From Bacteroidales bacterium (GTDB taxonomy: Bacteria; Bacteroidota; Bacteroidia; Bacteroidales; F082), in the NCBI GenBank assembly GCA_024400395.1, contig JAKSMW010000012.1, positions 1-61,874 on the forward strand: 61,874 nucleotides of DNA, in the 5' to 3' direction. Below, in pieces: positions 9,403 to 17,165 of this stretch. The notes under the pieces are model-generated. The model ran no database searches, was not told the DNA's origin, and was given only the letters and a program-made list of their open reading frames with translations. The position numbers were made by a program, and so were the translations under genes. Numbering within the stretch: the stretch's first letter is position 1; the number at the start of each line of letters is the position of its first letter.

Positions 9403-10146
9403 ATGAAAAAGTTATTATTGTTATTATCGGCTTTCGCATTGGTGATGGGACTGTCACAGTGCAGGAAGCCTAACATGCCGGTGCTGAACATCGGCGAGAC
9501 ACAGCATGTGGTGCTCAACGCATCGTGGGACAACGGCGGCGCGAAGCTCGTGCAGGACGTCGCGAACCTCAAATGGAAAGTAGGTGACTCACTCATGGTG
9601 AGTGGCGGCGCGGAAGGTAAACTGTACTGCTCATTTCCTGACGGCACCTTTGAAGGGAACATCAAAAAAATTTCCAAGGATAAAATCACTTTCACATTCA
9701 AGAGTAAGTACTACCGTGAAGACTTCAAGGGACAGAGTGGTGAATTGAACGACGCCGTGATGCTATTAGGAGAGTCAGAACACATAGCCTCCGGCAAGTA
9801 CAACGTTTCAATGACAATGCCTCACGCGGTGCTTCTGCTCAACCTGAGCGCATTCGCCGACGCCAGCACCAAACCAGACGGTGTAGCAGTGGAAATTACG
9901 GCGGCAGTCAGCGAGACATCCAGCGAGACATCCAGCGAGACAGTTGCGAGCGTTGCAGGCGTGACGACCGATTCAAAGAATGTGTATGTTGCAGTTAAAG
10001 TTGATGAAACTCCAAGTACAAAATCATACAAGTTCAGCGGCAACGGTAAGGTTGCAAGTTGCAAATGGACACTTAAAACCAACGCATTCTACACGTTACT
10101 TGATGGTGAGGATCCTACCGGCGATGCGATAGTGATTACGCCGTAG
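9403..10146 (+). CDS. Fimbrillin-like lipoprotein, N-terminal part of an amber-split gene
   Basis: The 247-residue ORF begins MKKLLLLLSAFALVMGLSQC, a signal peptide with lipobox LSQC, so the mature protein would be lipid-anchored at Cys20. The body is beta-rich and fimbrillin-like (LNASWDNGGAKLVQDV; SKDKITFTFKSKYY) with a Ser/Glu/Thr repeat (ETSSETSSET). It ends at a TAG (10144-10146), after which the very same frame continues without interruption into a FISUMP domain. It is best read as the first part of a ~458-residue surface protein cut by one nonsense codon. Confidence 0.7.
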   Translation: MKKLLLLLSAFALVMGLSQCRKPNMPVLNIGETQHVVLNASWDNGGAKLVQDVANLKWKVGDSLMVSGGAEGKLYCSFPDGTFEGNIKKISKDKITFTFKSKYYREDFKGQSGELNDAVMLLGESEHIASGKYNVSMTMPHAVLLLNLSAFADASTKPDGVAVEITAAVSETSSETSSETVASVAGVTTDSKNVYVAVKVDETPSTKSYKFSGNGKVASCKWTLKTNAFYTLLDGEDPTGDAIVITP

Positions 10147-10779
10147 CATCACGAGTACGTTGACCTCGGTCTCCCGAACGGCACGCTGTGGGCGACATGC
10201 AACCTCGGTGCGAGTAAGCCCGAGGAATACGGCTGGTACTTCATGTGGGACAGCGTTACGGAAGGCGGAGACCCTGACTGCAGCTGGGCGAACTACCCGT
10301 TCACCAGAGGCAATTTCACCGTCACTAACACGAATGTCTTCACGAAGTACGTTCCGTATGCTCAGGCCTACACGTATGGCTATAATAATTCCTACGATGG
10401 TAAGACCACTCTCGAACCTGCAGACGACGCGGCCACCCAAGCGTGGGGCGGCGGCTGGCGCATGCCTACGATGGAAGAGTGGAAGGCCTTGTGCGACAAC
10501 ACTACGAGTACTTGGGTTACCAGTTACAAAGGAAAGTCCGTAAGTGGCTTTCTGTTCCAGAGGAAGAACGACGATTCGAAGGAGCTGTTCCTTCCGGCTG
10601 CCGGCAGCTACCTTGGCTCGGGCCTCGTCTTTTCGGGTTCCCGCAGCTACTACTGGTCGAGTTCGCTCTACTCGTCCAGTCCCAACTGCGCGTACGAAAT
10701 GTACTTCGAATCGGGCAATGTCAATCCGCAGGCCACCAACGGTCGGTGCAACGGGTGTACAGTGCGCCCGGTGCGGTAG
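10147..10779 (+). pseudogene. FISUMP (Fib_succ_major) domain, downstream part of the amber-split gene
   Basis: Directly after the TAG the same frame reads HHEYVDLGLPNGTLWATCNL, the textbook start of a Fibrobacter succinogenes major paralogous (FISUMP) domain. It continues through WGGGWRMPTMEEWKALCDN to CAYEMYFESGN and a TVRPVR end. In intact relatives this domain follows a lipoprotein or fimbrillin-like N-terminus. An internal ATG at 10243 could start a 178-residue fragment, but that would lack the first domain strand and the export signal. The domain is C-type-lectin-like and surface-exposed in its family. Confidence 0.75.
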
Positions 10780-10831
10780 TTCTTAGAATTTAACCTGCCT
10801 TGTCAAGAAGCGAGGCAGTCTGAAGAAAAGA

Positions 10832-10859
10832 GAAAACCTCACGAAAAAGTGAGGCTTTC
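10832..10859 (+). terminator. Terminator hairpin after the FISUMP gene
   Basis: CCTCAC (10837-10842) and GTGAGG (10849-10854) pair around GAAAAA, and CTTTCCCTTTT follows. Confidence 0.6.
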
Positions 10860-10861
10860 CC

Positions 10862-10898
10862 TTTTAGTTTTTAGTTTTTAGTTTTTAGTTTTTAGTTT
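10862..10898. repeat. Tandem TTTTTAG heptamer array (about 5 copies)
   Basis: TTTTTAG repeats head to tail about five times just after the terminator. Such runs can slip during replication. Confidence 0.8.
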
Positions 10899-10998
10899 TG
10901 AGAGTGGAGTTGGCTGGCGCATCAAAAAATAATCTGTGCTCAATCCGCATGTCAGAATAAAAATTTTAACAAATACAACACATTAAACATTTTATGTG

Positions 10999-11006
10999 TA
11001 CCTTTG
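10999..11006 (+). promoter_or_regulatory. -7 promoter element (TACCTTTG)
   Basis: TACCTTTG fits TAnnTTTG, 15 bases before the DUF4160 start at 11022. Confidence 0.5.
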
Positions 11007-11021
11007 CAAAAAATTAACATT

Positions 11022-11279
11022 ATGCCACAAATCAGTAATTTTTACGGGATTATCATTCTCATGAATTTCACGGATCATGCGCCGGCACATTTCCATGCAT
11101 GGTATAACGAATACAAGATAAGTGTTGAGATTGAAAATGGAGTTGTCAAAGGGGAGATGCCAGCAAGAGCCTTGAGAATGGTTTTAGAATGGCTCGACTT
11201 GCACCGCGAAGAACTGATGTCAAACTGGGAGAAGGCACAAAACGGCCTCCCACTCGCCAAAATAGAATCGTTAAAATAA
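11022..11279 (+). CDS. DUF4160 family protein
   Basis: The 85-residue protein starts MPQISNFYGIIILMNFTDHA and contains the DUF4160 hallmarks HAPAHFHAWYNEYK and LHREELMSNWEKAQ. DUF4160 genes are usually paired with DUF2442 genes, as here (5-bp gap). The pair has been suspected of being a toxin-antitoxin-like module, but no activity can be claimed from this sequence. ATG 11022 is preferred over an upstream TTG because the family begins MPxI. Confidence 0.8.
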   Translation: MPQISNFYGIIILMNFTDHAPAHFHAWYNEYKISVEIENGVVKGEMPARALRMVLEWLDLHREELMSNWEKAQNGLPLAKIESLK

Positions 11280-11284
11280 ACGCC

Positions 11285-11530
11285 ATGTTTTTTCTTGAAG
11301 TCATAAAAGCCGAATATCTTGGCGAATACCGCGTGAAATTGTGGTTCAACAACGATGTGATAAAATGTGTTGACCTGAAGGACTCATTGGTCGGCCTTGT
11401 CTTTGAGCCTCTCAAGAATGTTGATTACTTCAAGCGTTTCTCGGTGAAATTCAATACAATCGAGTGGAGCAACGGGGCGGATTTCGCGCCGGAATACCTT
11501 TATGAATTACCTGAAGTTTCACCCTTGTAG
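11285..11530 (+). CDS. DUF2442 family protein
   Basis: The 81-residue protein (MFFLEVIKAEYLGEYRVKLW ... FNTIEWSNGADFAPEYLYEL) matches the DUF2442 layout, in which a conserved IxWxNGxDxxPExLY segment closes the fold. It follows DUF4160 in the same transcript after 5 bases. The function is unknown. The short imperfect repeats outside the pair suggest it moved as a unit. Confidence 0.8.
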   Translation: MFFLEVIKAEYLGEYRVKLWFNNDVIKCVDLKDSLVGLVFEPLKNVDYFKRFSVKFNTIEWSNGADFAPEYLYELPEVSPL

Positions 11531-11626
11531 TGAGTTTTGAGAGTTGAGAGTGGAGTCGGCTGCCGCATCAAAAAAACTCCACACTTTAAAAACTTTATGA
11601 ACTTTCCAACTTTATAAACTTTTTAC

Positions 11627-11634
11627 TATCTTTG
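11627..11634 (+). promoter_or_regulatory. -7 promoter element (TATCTTTG)
   Basis: TATCTTTG precedes tatA by about 27 bases. Confidence 0.55.
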
Positions 11635-11660
11635 CAACCGATTTTTAAATTGAAGAAATT

Positions 11661-11864
11661 ATGACGACATTATTCCTTGGCGGTCTCGGCACCGGTGAAC
11701 TTCTCCTTATAGTATTGGTGATTCTGCTGCTTTTCGGCGGCAAGAAACTTCCTGAAATGATGCGCGGCATGGGTCGCGGCGTCAAGGAATTCAAAGACGC
11801 GATGGAAAAACCGATTTCAGACGACGAAAAGAAAGAAGAGAAGAAGGACGATAAGAAAGACTGA
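11661..11864 (+). CDS. tatA: Sec-independent translocase subunit TatA
   Basis: The 67-residue protein has the TatA layout: one N-terminal membrane helix (TGELLLIVLVILLLFGGKKL) with the FGxxxLPE hinge, an amphipathic helix (GMGRGVKEFKDAM), and a highly charged Lys/Glu/Asp tail. TatA multimers form the pore of the twin-arginine export system for folded proteins. tatC follows after 2 bases, which together with the single TatA-type gene suggests a minimal TatA-TatC system without a TatB here. Confidence 0.93.
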   Translation: MTTLFLGGLGTGELLLIVLVILLLFGGKKLPEMMRGMGRGVKEFKDAMEKPISDDEKKEEKKDDKKD

Positions 11865-11866
11865 CA

Positions 11867-12682
11867 ATGTCTGAAAAGAAGGTCGTGGAGCAGGAAGATG
11901 TTGAGATGACCTTCGGGGAACATCTTGATGAGCTTCGCAAAGTGTTGATACACATTGCGGTGGCGTTTCTTGTGCTTTTCACGGTACTTTTCATTTTCTT
12001 CAAAGGCGACATCATCGACATTGTTTTTTATCCCGCTCAAAGCGATTTCATCTCCAACCGCCTGATGGCAAAATTGGCCTCGCTGACAGGTGTGGAGGCG
12101 TTGAGAATCAACGCTAATCAGGTCCAGATTTACAACACGAAGATGGCGGGGCAGTTCATGCTTCACATCAAGGCGTCGGCGGTGGGTGCGCTCGTCGTCG
12201 GGTTCCCGTACATCATCGGGCAGCTCTGGGGTTTCATCAAGCCGGCACTCGGCAAAGAGATAAAAAGACGCAGCCGCCGCATCGTCTGGAAAATCGTGTT
12301 CTGGTTCTTCCTCGGTGTCGGGTTCAGCTACTTCATCATCGCGCCGCTCGGCATCAACTTCCTCGTCACCTACGAGGCCAACGGCAGAATCGACAACATC
12401 ATCGACGTGAGTTCGTATGTCAGCACGGTGATGGGAGTGTGCTTCGCCGGAGGTCTTGTGTTCCAGCTTCCGTTGCTGATCAGGCTGCTGGCTTCCGTCG
12501 GGATCGTCAATTCGGCGTGGCTGAAGAAAAACAGGAAGATCGCAATCGTCGTCTTGCTGGTCATCTCGGCCATGATCACGCCGCCTGATGTCATGAGCCA
12601 GATCCTCATTTTCCTGCCGTTCTACCTTCTTTACGAATATGGGATCACCATTGCAAAGAAAATAGAGAAACAAGATGTCTGA
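11867..12682 (+). CDS. tatC: Sec-independent translocase subunit TatC
   Basis: The 271-residue multi-pass membrane protein carries the TatC signature MTFGEHLDELRKVLIHIAVA at its cytoplasmic N-terminus, FPYIIGQLWGFIKPAL, the paired SRR region before the next helix, and ISAMITPPDVMSQ near the last helices. TatC is the receptor for twin-arginine signal peptides. It is translated in line with tatA (start 2 bases after the tatA stop). The C-terminus ends in a short charged tail. Confidence 0.95.
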   Translation: MSEKKVVEQEDVEMTFGEHLDELRKVLIHIAVAFLVLFTVLFIFFKGDIIDIVFYPAQSDFISNRLMAKLASLTGVEALRINANQVQIYNTKMAGQFMLHIKASAVGALVVGFPYIIGQLWGFIKPALGKEIKRRSRRIVWKIVFWFFLGVGFSYFIIAPLGINFLVTYEANGRIDNIIDVSSYVSTVMGVCFAGGLVFQLPLLIRLLASVGIVNSAWLKKNRKIAIVVLLVISAMITPPDVMSQILIFLPFYLLYEYGITIAKKIEKQDV

Positions 12683-12684
12683 TA

Positions 12685-12960
12685 CTATTTGAACAAGTCT
12701 GAATGAGTACCGGTATTTGTGAATAACATTAACAATTCGTCGTCGTATTGTTTCCAAATTAAGAGCCAGTCAGGTTTTATATGGCACTCCCAGCAGTTTG
12801 AATATTTTCCTGAAAGTTTATGTTGTTGATATTCACCGGGTAAACGACCATCTCTCACGAGAATCTTCATGGCTTTATCAATCAAATCCATGTTTAGTCC
12901 CCGTTTTTTACATAAAGAATAATCTCTTTCAAATTGGTTTGTGGTTCTAAATTTGTACAT
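12685..12960 (-). CDS. YafQ-family type II toxin (mRNA interferase)
   Basis: The 91-residue protein shows the RelE/YafQ fold signatures: FERDYSLCKKRGLNMDLI, a middle HKLSGKYSNCWECHIKPDW, and the C-terminal TNTGTHSDLF with the His used for ribosome-dependent mRNA cleavage in the family. It is encoded downstream of the antitoxin, with ATG and TAA sharing one base at 12960, a typical coupled toxin-antitoxin arrangement. The pair lies tail-to-tail with tatC. Confidence 0.88.
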   Translation of the reverse strand: MYKFRTTNQFERDYSLCKKRGLNMDLIDKAMKILVRDGRLPGEYQQHKLSGKYSNCWECHIKPDWLLIWKQYDDELLMLFTNTGTHSDLFK

Positions 12961-13154
12961 TATGAATTCATTTTTTTGATGAAGTCGTCGAGGCTGTCGT
13001 ATGAGTTTACAAGCCCCATTTTTTCTTCTTCCAAGGATATGTCAATTTTGTTTTGTTTGCTTGAAACCTTGAAAAATCCGCTTGTGAGGATTTGCTCAAG
13101 CATTTTAATGGCAAGTGAATTTGAGTTGTCGTACTCCAAAGTTATAGTATTCAT
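12960..13154 (-). CDS. Antitoxin of the YafQ-type pair
   Basis: The 64-residue protein begins MNTITLEYDNSNSLAIKMLE and ends YDSLDDFIKKMNS. Size, acidity, the helical C-terminus and position before the toxin fit a RelB/DinJ-like or DUF2683-like antitoxin, which neutralises the toxin and represses the operon. No strong DNA-binding motif can be seen. A TATTTTTG element on the same strand lies at 13181-13174. Confidence 0.75.
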   Translation of the reverse strand: MNTITLEYDNSNSLAIKMLEQILTSGFFKVSSKQNKIDISLEEEKMGLVNSYDSLDDFIKKMNS

Positions 13155-13173
13155 ATTTAAACGAATTTGTTTG

Positions 13174-13181
13174 CAAAAATA
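13174..13181 (-). promoter_or_regulatory. -7 promoter element for the toxin-antitoxin pair
   Basis: The minus strand reads TATTTTTG, 20 bases before the antitoxin ATG. Confidence 0.5.
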
Positions 13182-13241
13182 ATGTAAATAAACGATTTGA
13201 GATGCTTTTCTGAAAAATATTTTTCATGTTTCTTTTTTTGT

Positions 13242-13249
13242 TATCTTTG
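13242..13249 (+). promoter_or_regulatory. -7 promoter element (TATCTTTG)
   Basis: TATCTTTG about 55 bases before the MATE gene. Confidence 0.5.
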
Positions 13250-13304
13250 CCAGAATTTTTTCGGAACGATATTATTGTGTTGAATTTTATTTTGATTTTG
13301 GAAA

Positions 13305-14669
13305 ATGCAGATAGACAAAACTAAAGAATTGGAGACCAAAGGCATTGGTTCTCTTTTGCTTGCGTACGCGATACCGTCGGTGGTGAGTCAGGTCATCGCG
13401 TCGGTTTATAACATTTGTGACAGAATCTTCATCGGGCAGGGTGTCGGTGCCTTGGCCATCGCGGGTCTCGCCATCACGATGCCGGTGATGAACATCGTGC
13501 ACGCTTTCGGCGCGCTCGTCGGGGTCGGCGCAGGCGCGAGGATGTCGATAGTGCTCGGCAAGAAAGACGTCAACTGGGCGGAGAACATCCTTGGCAACAG
13601 CGTCATCTTCACCACGATATTGAGCGGACTCGTGATGTTGTTCGGCTATCTCTTCATGGATAAGATATTGATTCTCTTCGGCGCCACGCCCGACACCGTG
13701 GCGTATGCGCACGAATACATGGTCATCGTGCTGCCGGGAATGTTCCTGCTGACGATGGCGTTCAACCTCGCCTCGCTGATACGCGCGAGCGGTTATCCGA
13801 CCAAGTCGATGCTCATCCTCGGAAGCGGCGCGATACTGAACATTGTCCTCGACGCGCTTTTCATCTTCAGGTTCAAGATGGGCATCGCGGGCGCGGCGTG
13901 GGCGACGACGATCTCGATGGCGTTCGCCACTTTGCTGTCGGCAATGCATTTCCTGAAGAAAGACTCGTTTATCAGGTTCAGGCGTCACGGCTTCAAGCCG
14001 CGCGGTTATATCTTCAAGAACATCTTCATGATAGGCATGAGTCCGTTCCTGATGAACGTGGCGGCGGCGGGTGTCGTGGCGATTCTCAACAGCCAGCTCA
14101 TCAGGTTCGGCGGCGACTTCGCTGTCGGGGCGTACGGCATCACCAACAGTTTCATGAACTTCATGGTTCTGATTATCATCGGCGTATGCCAGGGGATGCA
14201 GCCCATCGCCGGATACAACTACGGCGCCGGCCATCCTCAAAGGCTGAAACGCGTTTACAGGCTGACGATGAAGGTGTGCGTGGCACTTGGAATCCTGTCG
14301 GCGGTCTTGGGCTGCGCCATGCCGCGTCTCATCTCGATGGCGTTCACGAGCGACACGGCTCTGCTCGACATCTCGCAGAAGGCCCTGCCGCTCATCTCGG
14401 TGATGTCGCCGCTCATCGCGTTCACCATCGTCAACTCCAACTTCTTCCAGAGCATCGACAAGCCGTGGATCGCCATCGCTACGAGTCTCTCGCGCCAGGT
14501 CATCTTCCTGATCCCGATGATGTTCCTTGTGCCGATGCTGTTCACGAAACTCGGCTATGACCCGCTGTTCGGCGTGTTCGCGTCGTGCACGGCGTCCGAC
14601 ATTTTCGGTGCCATTCTCGCCTTCGTGCTGATGCTCACGCAGAGGAAGGTGTTCAAGGTGAAGGAATAA
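13305..14669 (+). CDS. MATE-family multidrug/sodium efflux transporter
   Basis: The 454-residue protein is hydrophobic with about twelve membrane segments and the MATE signatures IPSVVSQVIASVYNICDRIF near the N-terminus, AGLAITMPVMNIVHAFGALV, and the mirrored second half with VMSPLIAFTIVNSNFFQSID. MATE proteins export cationic drugs and metabolites against Na+ or H+. The TAA stop (14667-14669) overlaps the first two bases of the last CRISPR repeat, so the array grew or settled right up to this gene. The substrate is unknown. Confidence 0.93.
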   Translation: MQIDKTKELETKGIGSLLLAYAIPSVVSQVIASVYNICDRIFIGQGVGALAIAGLAITMPVMNIVHAFGALVGVGAGARMSIVLGKKDVNWAENILGNSVIFTTILSGLVMLFGYLFMDKILILFGATPDTVAYAHEYMVIVLPGMFLLTMAFNLASLIRASGYPTKSMLILGSGAILNIVLDALFIFRFKMGIAGAAWATTISMAFATLLSAMHFLKKDSFIRFRRHGFKPRGYIFKNIFMIGMSPFLMNVAAAGVVAILNSQLIRFGGDFAVGAYGITNSFMNFMVLIIIGVCQGMQPIAGYNYGAGHPQRLKRVYRLTMKVCVALGILSAVLGCAMPRLISMAFTSDTALLDISQKALPLISVMSPLIAFTIVNSNFFQSIDKPWIAIATSLSRQVIFLIPMMFLVPMLFTKLGYDPLFGVFASCTASDIFGAILAFVLMLTQRKVFKVKE

Positions 14670-16379
14670 CTACAAATAGTAGAAATTTTTTTCGTCTTTA
14701 GACTTATTGAAACAGGTTATACAATTATTCCCGAATCTACAAATAGTAGAAATTTTTTTCGTCTTTAGACTGGAAAAGCGTGGAAATTTAGTTCATCTCA
14801 ATCTACAAATAGTAGAAATTTTTTTCGTCTTTAGACTTTTTAACATTGTAAGTGTCTGACAAAATCTACAAATAGTAGAAATTTTTTTCGTCTTTAGACC
14901 TCCAAAAGTAATCGCAGAACGTGAACAATCTACAAATAGTAGAAATTTTTTTCGTCTTTAGACAAGGGATATACTTTCAGGGATGACATCTTATCTACAA
15001 ATAGTAGAAATTTTTTTCGTCTTTAGACCAAGATCATATCTCCAACGGATGGATAAATCTACAAATAGTAGAAATTTTTTTCGTCTTTAGACCCTGGAGC
15101 GTGTTGTTCTCTACGTAATTGATCTACAAATAGTAGAAATTTTTTTCGTCTTTAGACAAATACAGAGAAGAACCAATCGAACCAAATCTACAAATAGTAG
15201 AAATTTTTTTCGTCTTTAGACTTATAGGGGGATAAAAGAACTTATGTATATCTACAAATAGTAGAAATTTTTTTCGTCTTTAGACACGGCGTGACAAACG
15301 TATGCGGAGGAGTTATCTACAAATAGTAGAAATTTTTTTCGTCTTTAGACTTATAACATTGTGCAAATGCTCGACTTGAATCTACAAATAGTAGAAATTT
15401 TTTTCGTCTTTAGACCAAATTACTCGGTATTCAAATCATTGATTTATCTACAAATAGTAGAAATTTTTTTCGTCTTTAGACTAGAGGTGAGTTTCTTAAG
15501 CCATTCTTATCTACAAATAGTAGAAATTTTTTTCGTCTTTAGACGCGGGGTCTGTCATAGGACACGCACGAATCTACAAATAGTAGAAATTTTTTTCGTC
15601 TTTAGACTGAAGTTGTTAACGTCAATCAGGATACCGCTTATCTACAAATAGTAGAAATTTTTTTCGTCTTTAGACAATACGTTGAGAAAGATAGTTACTT
15701 TAATCTACAAATAGTAGAAATTTTTTTCGTCTTTAGACTTTGCACGTGTTTATACCGATTGGTATTATCTACAAATAGTAGAAATTTTTTTCGTCTTTAG
15801 AACTGCACTCCCCAATTGCTACGATATTATCTACAAATAGTAGAAATTTTTTTCGTCTTTAGACTAAATTTCGGATCGCTACCATATTCAGAGATCTACA
15901 AATAGTAGAAATTTTTTTCGTCTTTAGACAAACCATCACATTTTCAGATGTTTAGAGCCAATCTACAAATAGTAGAAATTTTTTTCGTCTTTAGACCATT
16001 AACCACTCAAGAGAAATTTCCGGATCTACAAATAGTAGAAATTTTTTTCGTCTTTAGACCATCTGCTTGCGGACGGACGTCGCCCCCTATCTACAAATAG
16101 TAGAAATTTTTTTCGTCTTTAGACACTCTTCGTGCTCAGGCGTGACGACCTATCTACAAATAGTAGAAATTTTTTTCGTCTTTAGACAATAAAGACGAAA
16201 ATTCAGACAACGATATCTACAAATAGTAGAAATTTTTTTCGTCTTTAGACCCGTTTGCCCGATGCCCATTTGAACCGCTATCTACAAATAGTAGAAATTT
16301 TTTTCGTCTTTAGACCATTGATTGAACATAATTTAAACGGTAAATCTACAAATAGTAGAAATTTTTTTCGTCTTTAGAC
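14668..16379 (-). CRISPR. Type V-A CRISPR array, leader-distal part (27 repeats, 26 spacers)
   Basis: The 36-bp repeat reads, on the minus strand, GTCTAAAGACGAAAAAAATT then TCTACTATTTGTAGAT, the Cas12a-type crRNA stem-loop end. Spacers are 26-32 bp. crRNAs read leftwards, so the spacer belonging to each repeat lies at lower coordinates. The repeat at 14668 has one change in its second base, as expected at the old end; the repeat ending at 15802 has a changed last base. This part is now separated from the leader (52451-52606) by the prophage. Spacer 16188-16214 shares its 20 seed-side bases with prophage site 44801-44820. Confidence 0.99.
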
Positions 16380-16406
16380 TCTCGATGTATTTCTGCGCGT
16401 ATGTCA
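16380..16406 (-). other. Spacer split by the prophage; matches the phage's own transposase gene
   Basis: These 27 bp after the repeat ending at 16379 are identical to 47464-47490 in the prophage transposase gene. The minus strand there is preceded by TTTA (47494-47491), a canonical Cas12a PAM. The last four bases, GTCA (16403-16406), recur at 50813-50816 on the other side of the prophage, directly before the next repeat. GTCA is thus the target-site duplication, and the original 27-bp spacer is recovered by joining the flanks. 27 bp is within the length range of neighbouring spacers. Confidence 0.97.
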
Positions 16407-16457
16407 TATAATCAAAAAATTAAAAAATCCACTTTTTAAAATTAAAAAGTACATTTT
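16407..16457. other. Prophage left end with transposase-binding-like sites
   Basis: After TATAATCAAAA come AATTAAAAAATCCACTTTT (16418-16436) and AATTAAAAAGTACATTTT (16440-16457). The second site is an exact inverted copy of 50784-50801 at the right end. They are in the place of MuA binding sites L1 and L2. Confidence 0.7.
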
Positions 16458-16468
16458 CAGACAAAAAT

Positions 16469-16499
16469 ATAAGGCTGTGTTTTAGTTGCACAGCCTTAT
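16469..16499 (-). terminator. Terminator at the left prophage end
   Basis: ATAAGGCTGTG (16469-16479) pairs perfectly with CACAGCCTTAT (16489-16499). On the minus strand the stem is followed by ATTTTTG, so it would end the leftward modification-gene transcript before the phage end. Confidence 0.75.
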
Positions 16500-16526
16500 T
16501 TGTTTAATGACTTTAAATGCCTTTTG

Positions 16527-17165
16527 TCAGACGTTTAAATCGAATTTGACACCTGCTTCACCGGCTAACAGCTGCTTGGTTCTCTCTATATTGTTTTCAT
16601 ATATGTGAACATTCCCAAGATAAAGCGTTATAGAGTTTAAAGGCAAGTTTATTTGACGTGAAATCAAATATAAGTGATACATGTCAGCTGGCAAACCCAA
16701 ATTCGCGTCACTGCTTCTTTGGTATGCTGTCATAACAAGTTCACCGTTTTCTATCTGGAACTGCACAAGCGAAATACAAGGCGCCTGGTTGCTCTCTGCA
16801 TCGGTGGCACCGAGAAACAGCACGTAGTTTTTGCTGTTGCGCTTCTCCCTGTTAATTTTTGCAATTAACGGAGGCAGTTTCTCCATATAAGTCGGGTAAC
16901 TGTTGACCAGTACTGAACCGCAATAGTCCCACCACGTTATTCCGGCTTCGCGGTAGCGTTCTGTCATACGTTCGCCTTCCATAAAAAGCTGCAACTCGCT
17001 TTTCAGCTTGCCTCGCGCTATCGGATGGCCTTCAAATATTTCCAGAAGGTCGGCAGGTGTCAGAACCATGCTCTCATTGATGAGATATCGAATATTACCC
17101 TTCTTGTTCGTCTGGCTTTTGCCTTCAGTCAGAATCTTTTCGAGAATATCATGGTATTTGTTCAT
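16527..17165 (-). CDS. Thymidylate synthase-like protein (possible nucleotide hydroxymethylase)
   Basis: The 212-residue product follows the thymidylate-synthase pattern: N-terminal helix MNKYHDILEKILTEG, ELQLFMEGERMTERYREAGI, then WWDYC. It continues with the catalytic region QAPCISLVQFQIENGEL (Cys about 130), the substrate motif AYQRSSDANLGLPADMYHLY, and LGNVHIYENNIE. It is shorter than the usual ~264 residues, and the phosphate-binding Arg-Thr-Gly segment is replaced by NKKGN, so it is divergent. It could make dTMP or hydroxymethylate a pyrimidine nucleotide. It overlaps the methylase gene by 4 bp at the end of the phage where Mu carries mom, which suggests DNA modification rather than nucleotide supply. 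Confidence 0.75.
   Translation of the reverse strand: MNKYHDILEKILTEGKSQTNKKGNIRYLINESMVLTPADLLEIFEGHPIARGKLKSELQLFMEGERMTERYREAGITWWDYCGSVLVNSYPTYMEKLPPLIAKINREKRNSKNYVLFLGATDAESNQAPCISLVQFQIENGELVMTAYQRSSDANLGLPADMYHLYLISRQINLPLNSITLYLGNVHIYENNIERTKQLLAGEAGVKFDLNV

Larger units (their letters stand above)
10896..11575. repeat. Imperfect direct repeats flanking the DUF4160/DUF2442 pair
   Basis: Copy 1 (10896-10929) and copy 2 (about 11544-11575) share TTGAGAGTGGAGT, then GGCTG, CGCATCAAAAAA, with two or three differences. They bracket the two-gene module at 11022-11530. Confidence 0.55.

Noticed and set aside
10144-10146. Amber recoding (TAG read as an amino acid)
   Set aside because: dusB, the MuB-like gene and other clear genes end with TAG at the expected length, so TAG is a normal stop here.
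15361-15651. Open frame with a repeating LQIVEIFFVFR peptide
   Set aside because: It is a translation of CRISPR repeats.
16400-16412. Alternative target duplication CATA (16405-16408 and 50809-50812) or a 5-bp duplication
   Set aside because: CATA would give a 33-bp spacer and upset the symmetry of the phage ends; five bp require a mismatch. GTCA gives a 27-bp spacer exactly next to the TTTA PAM, and both ends then have 11 bp before the AATTAAAAA site.
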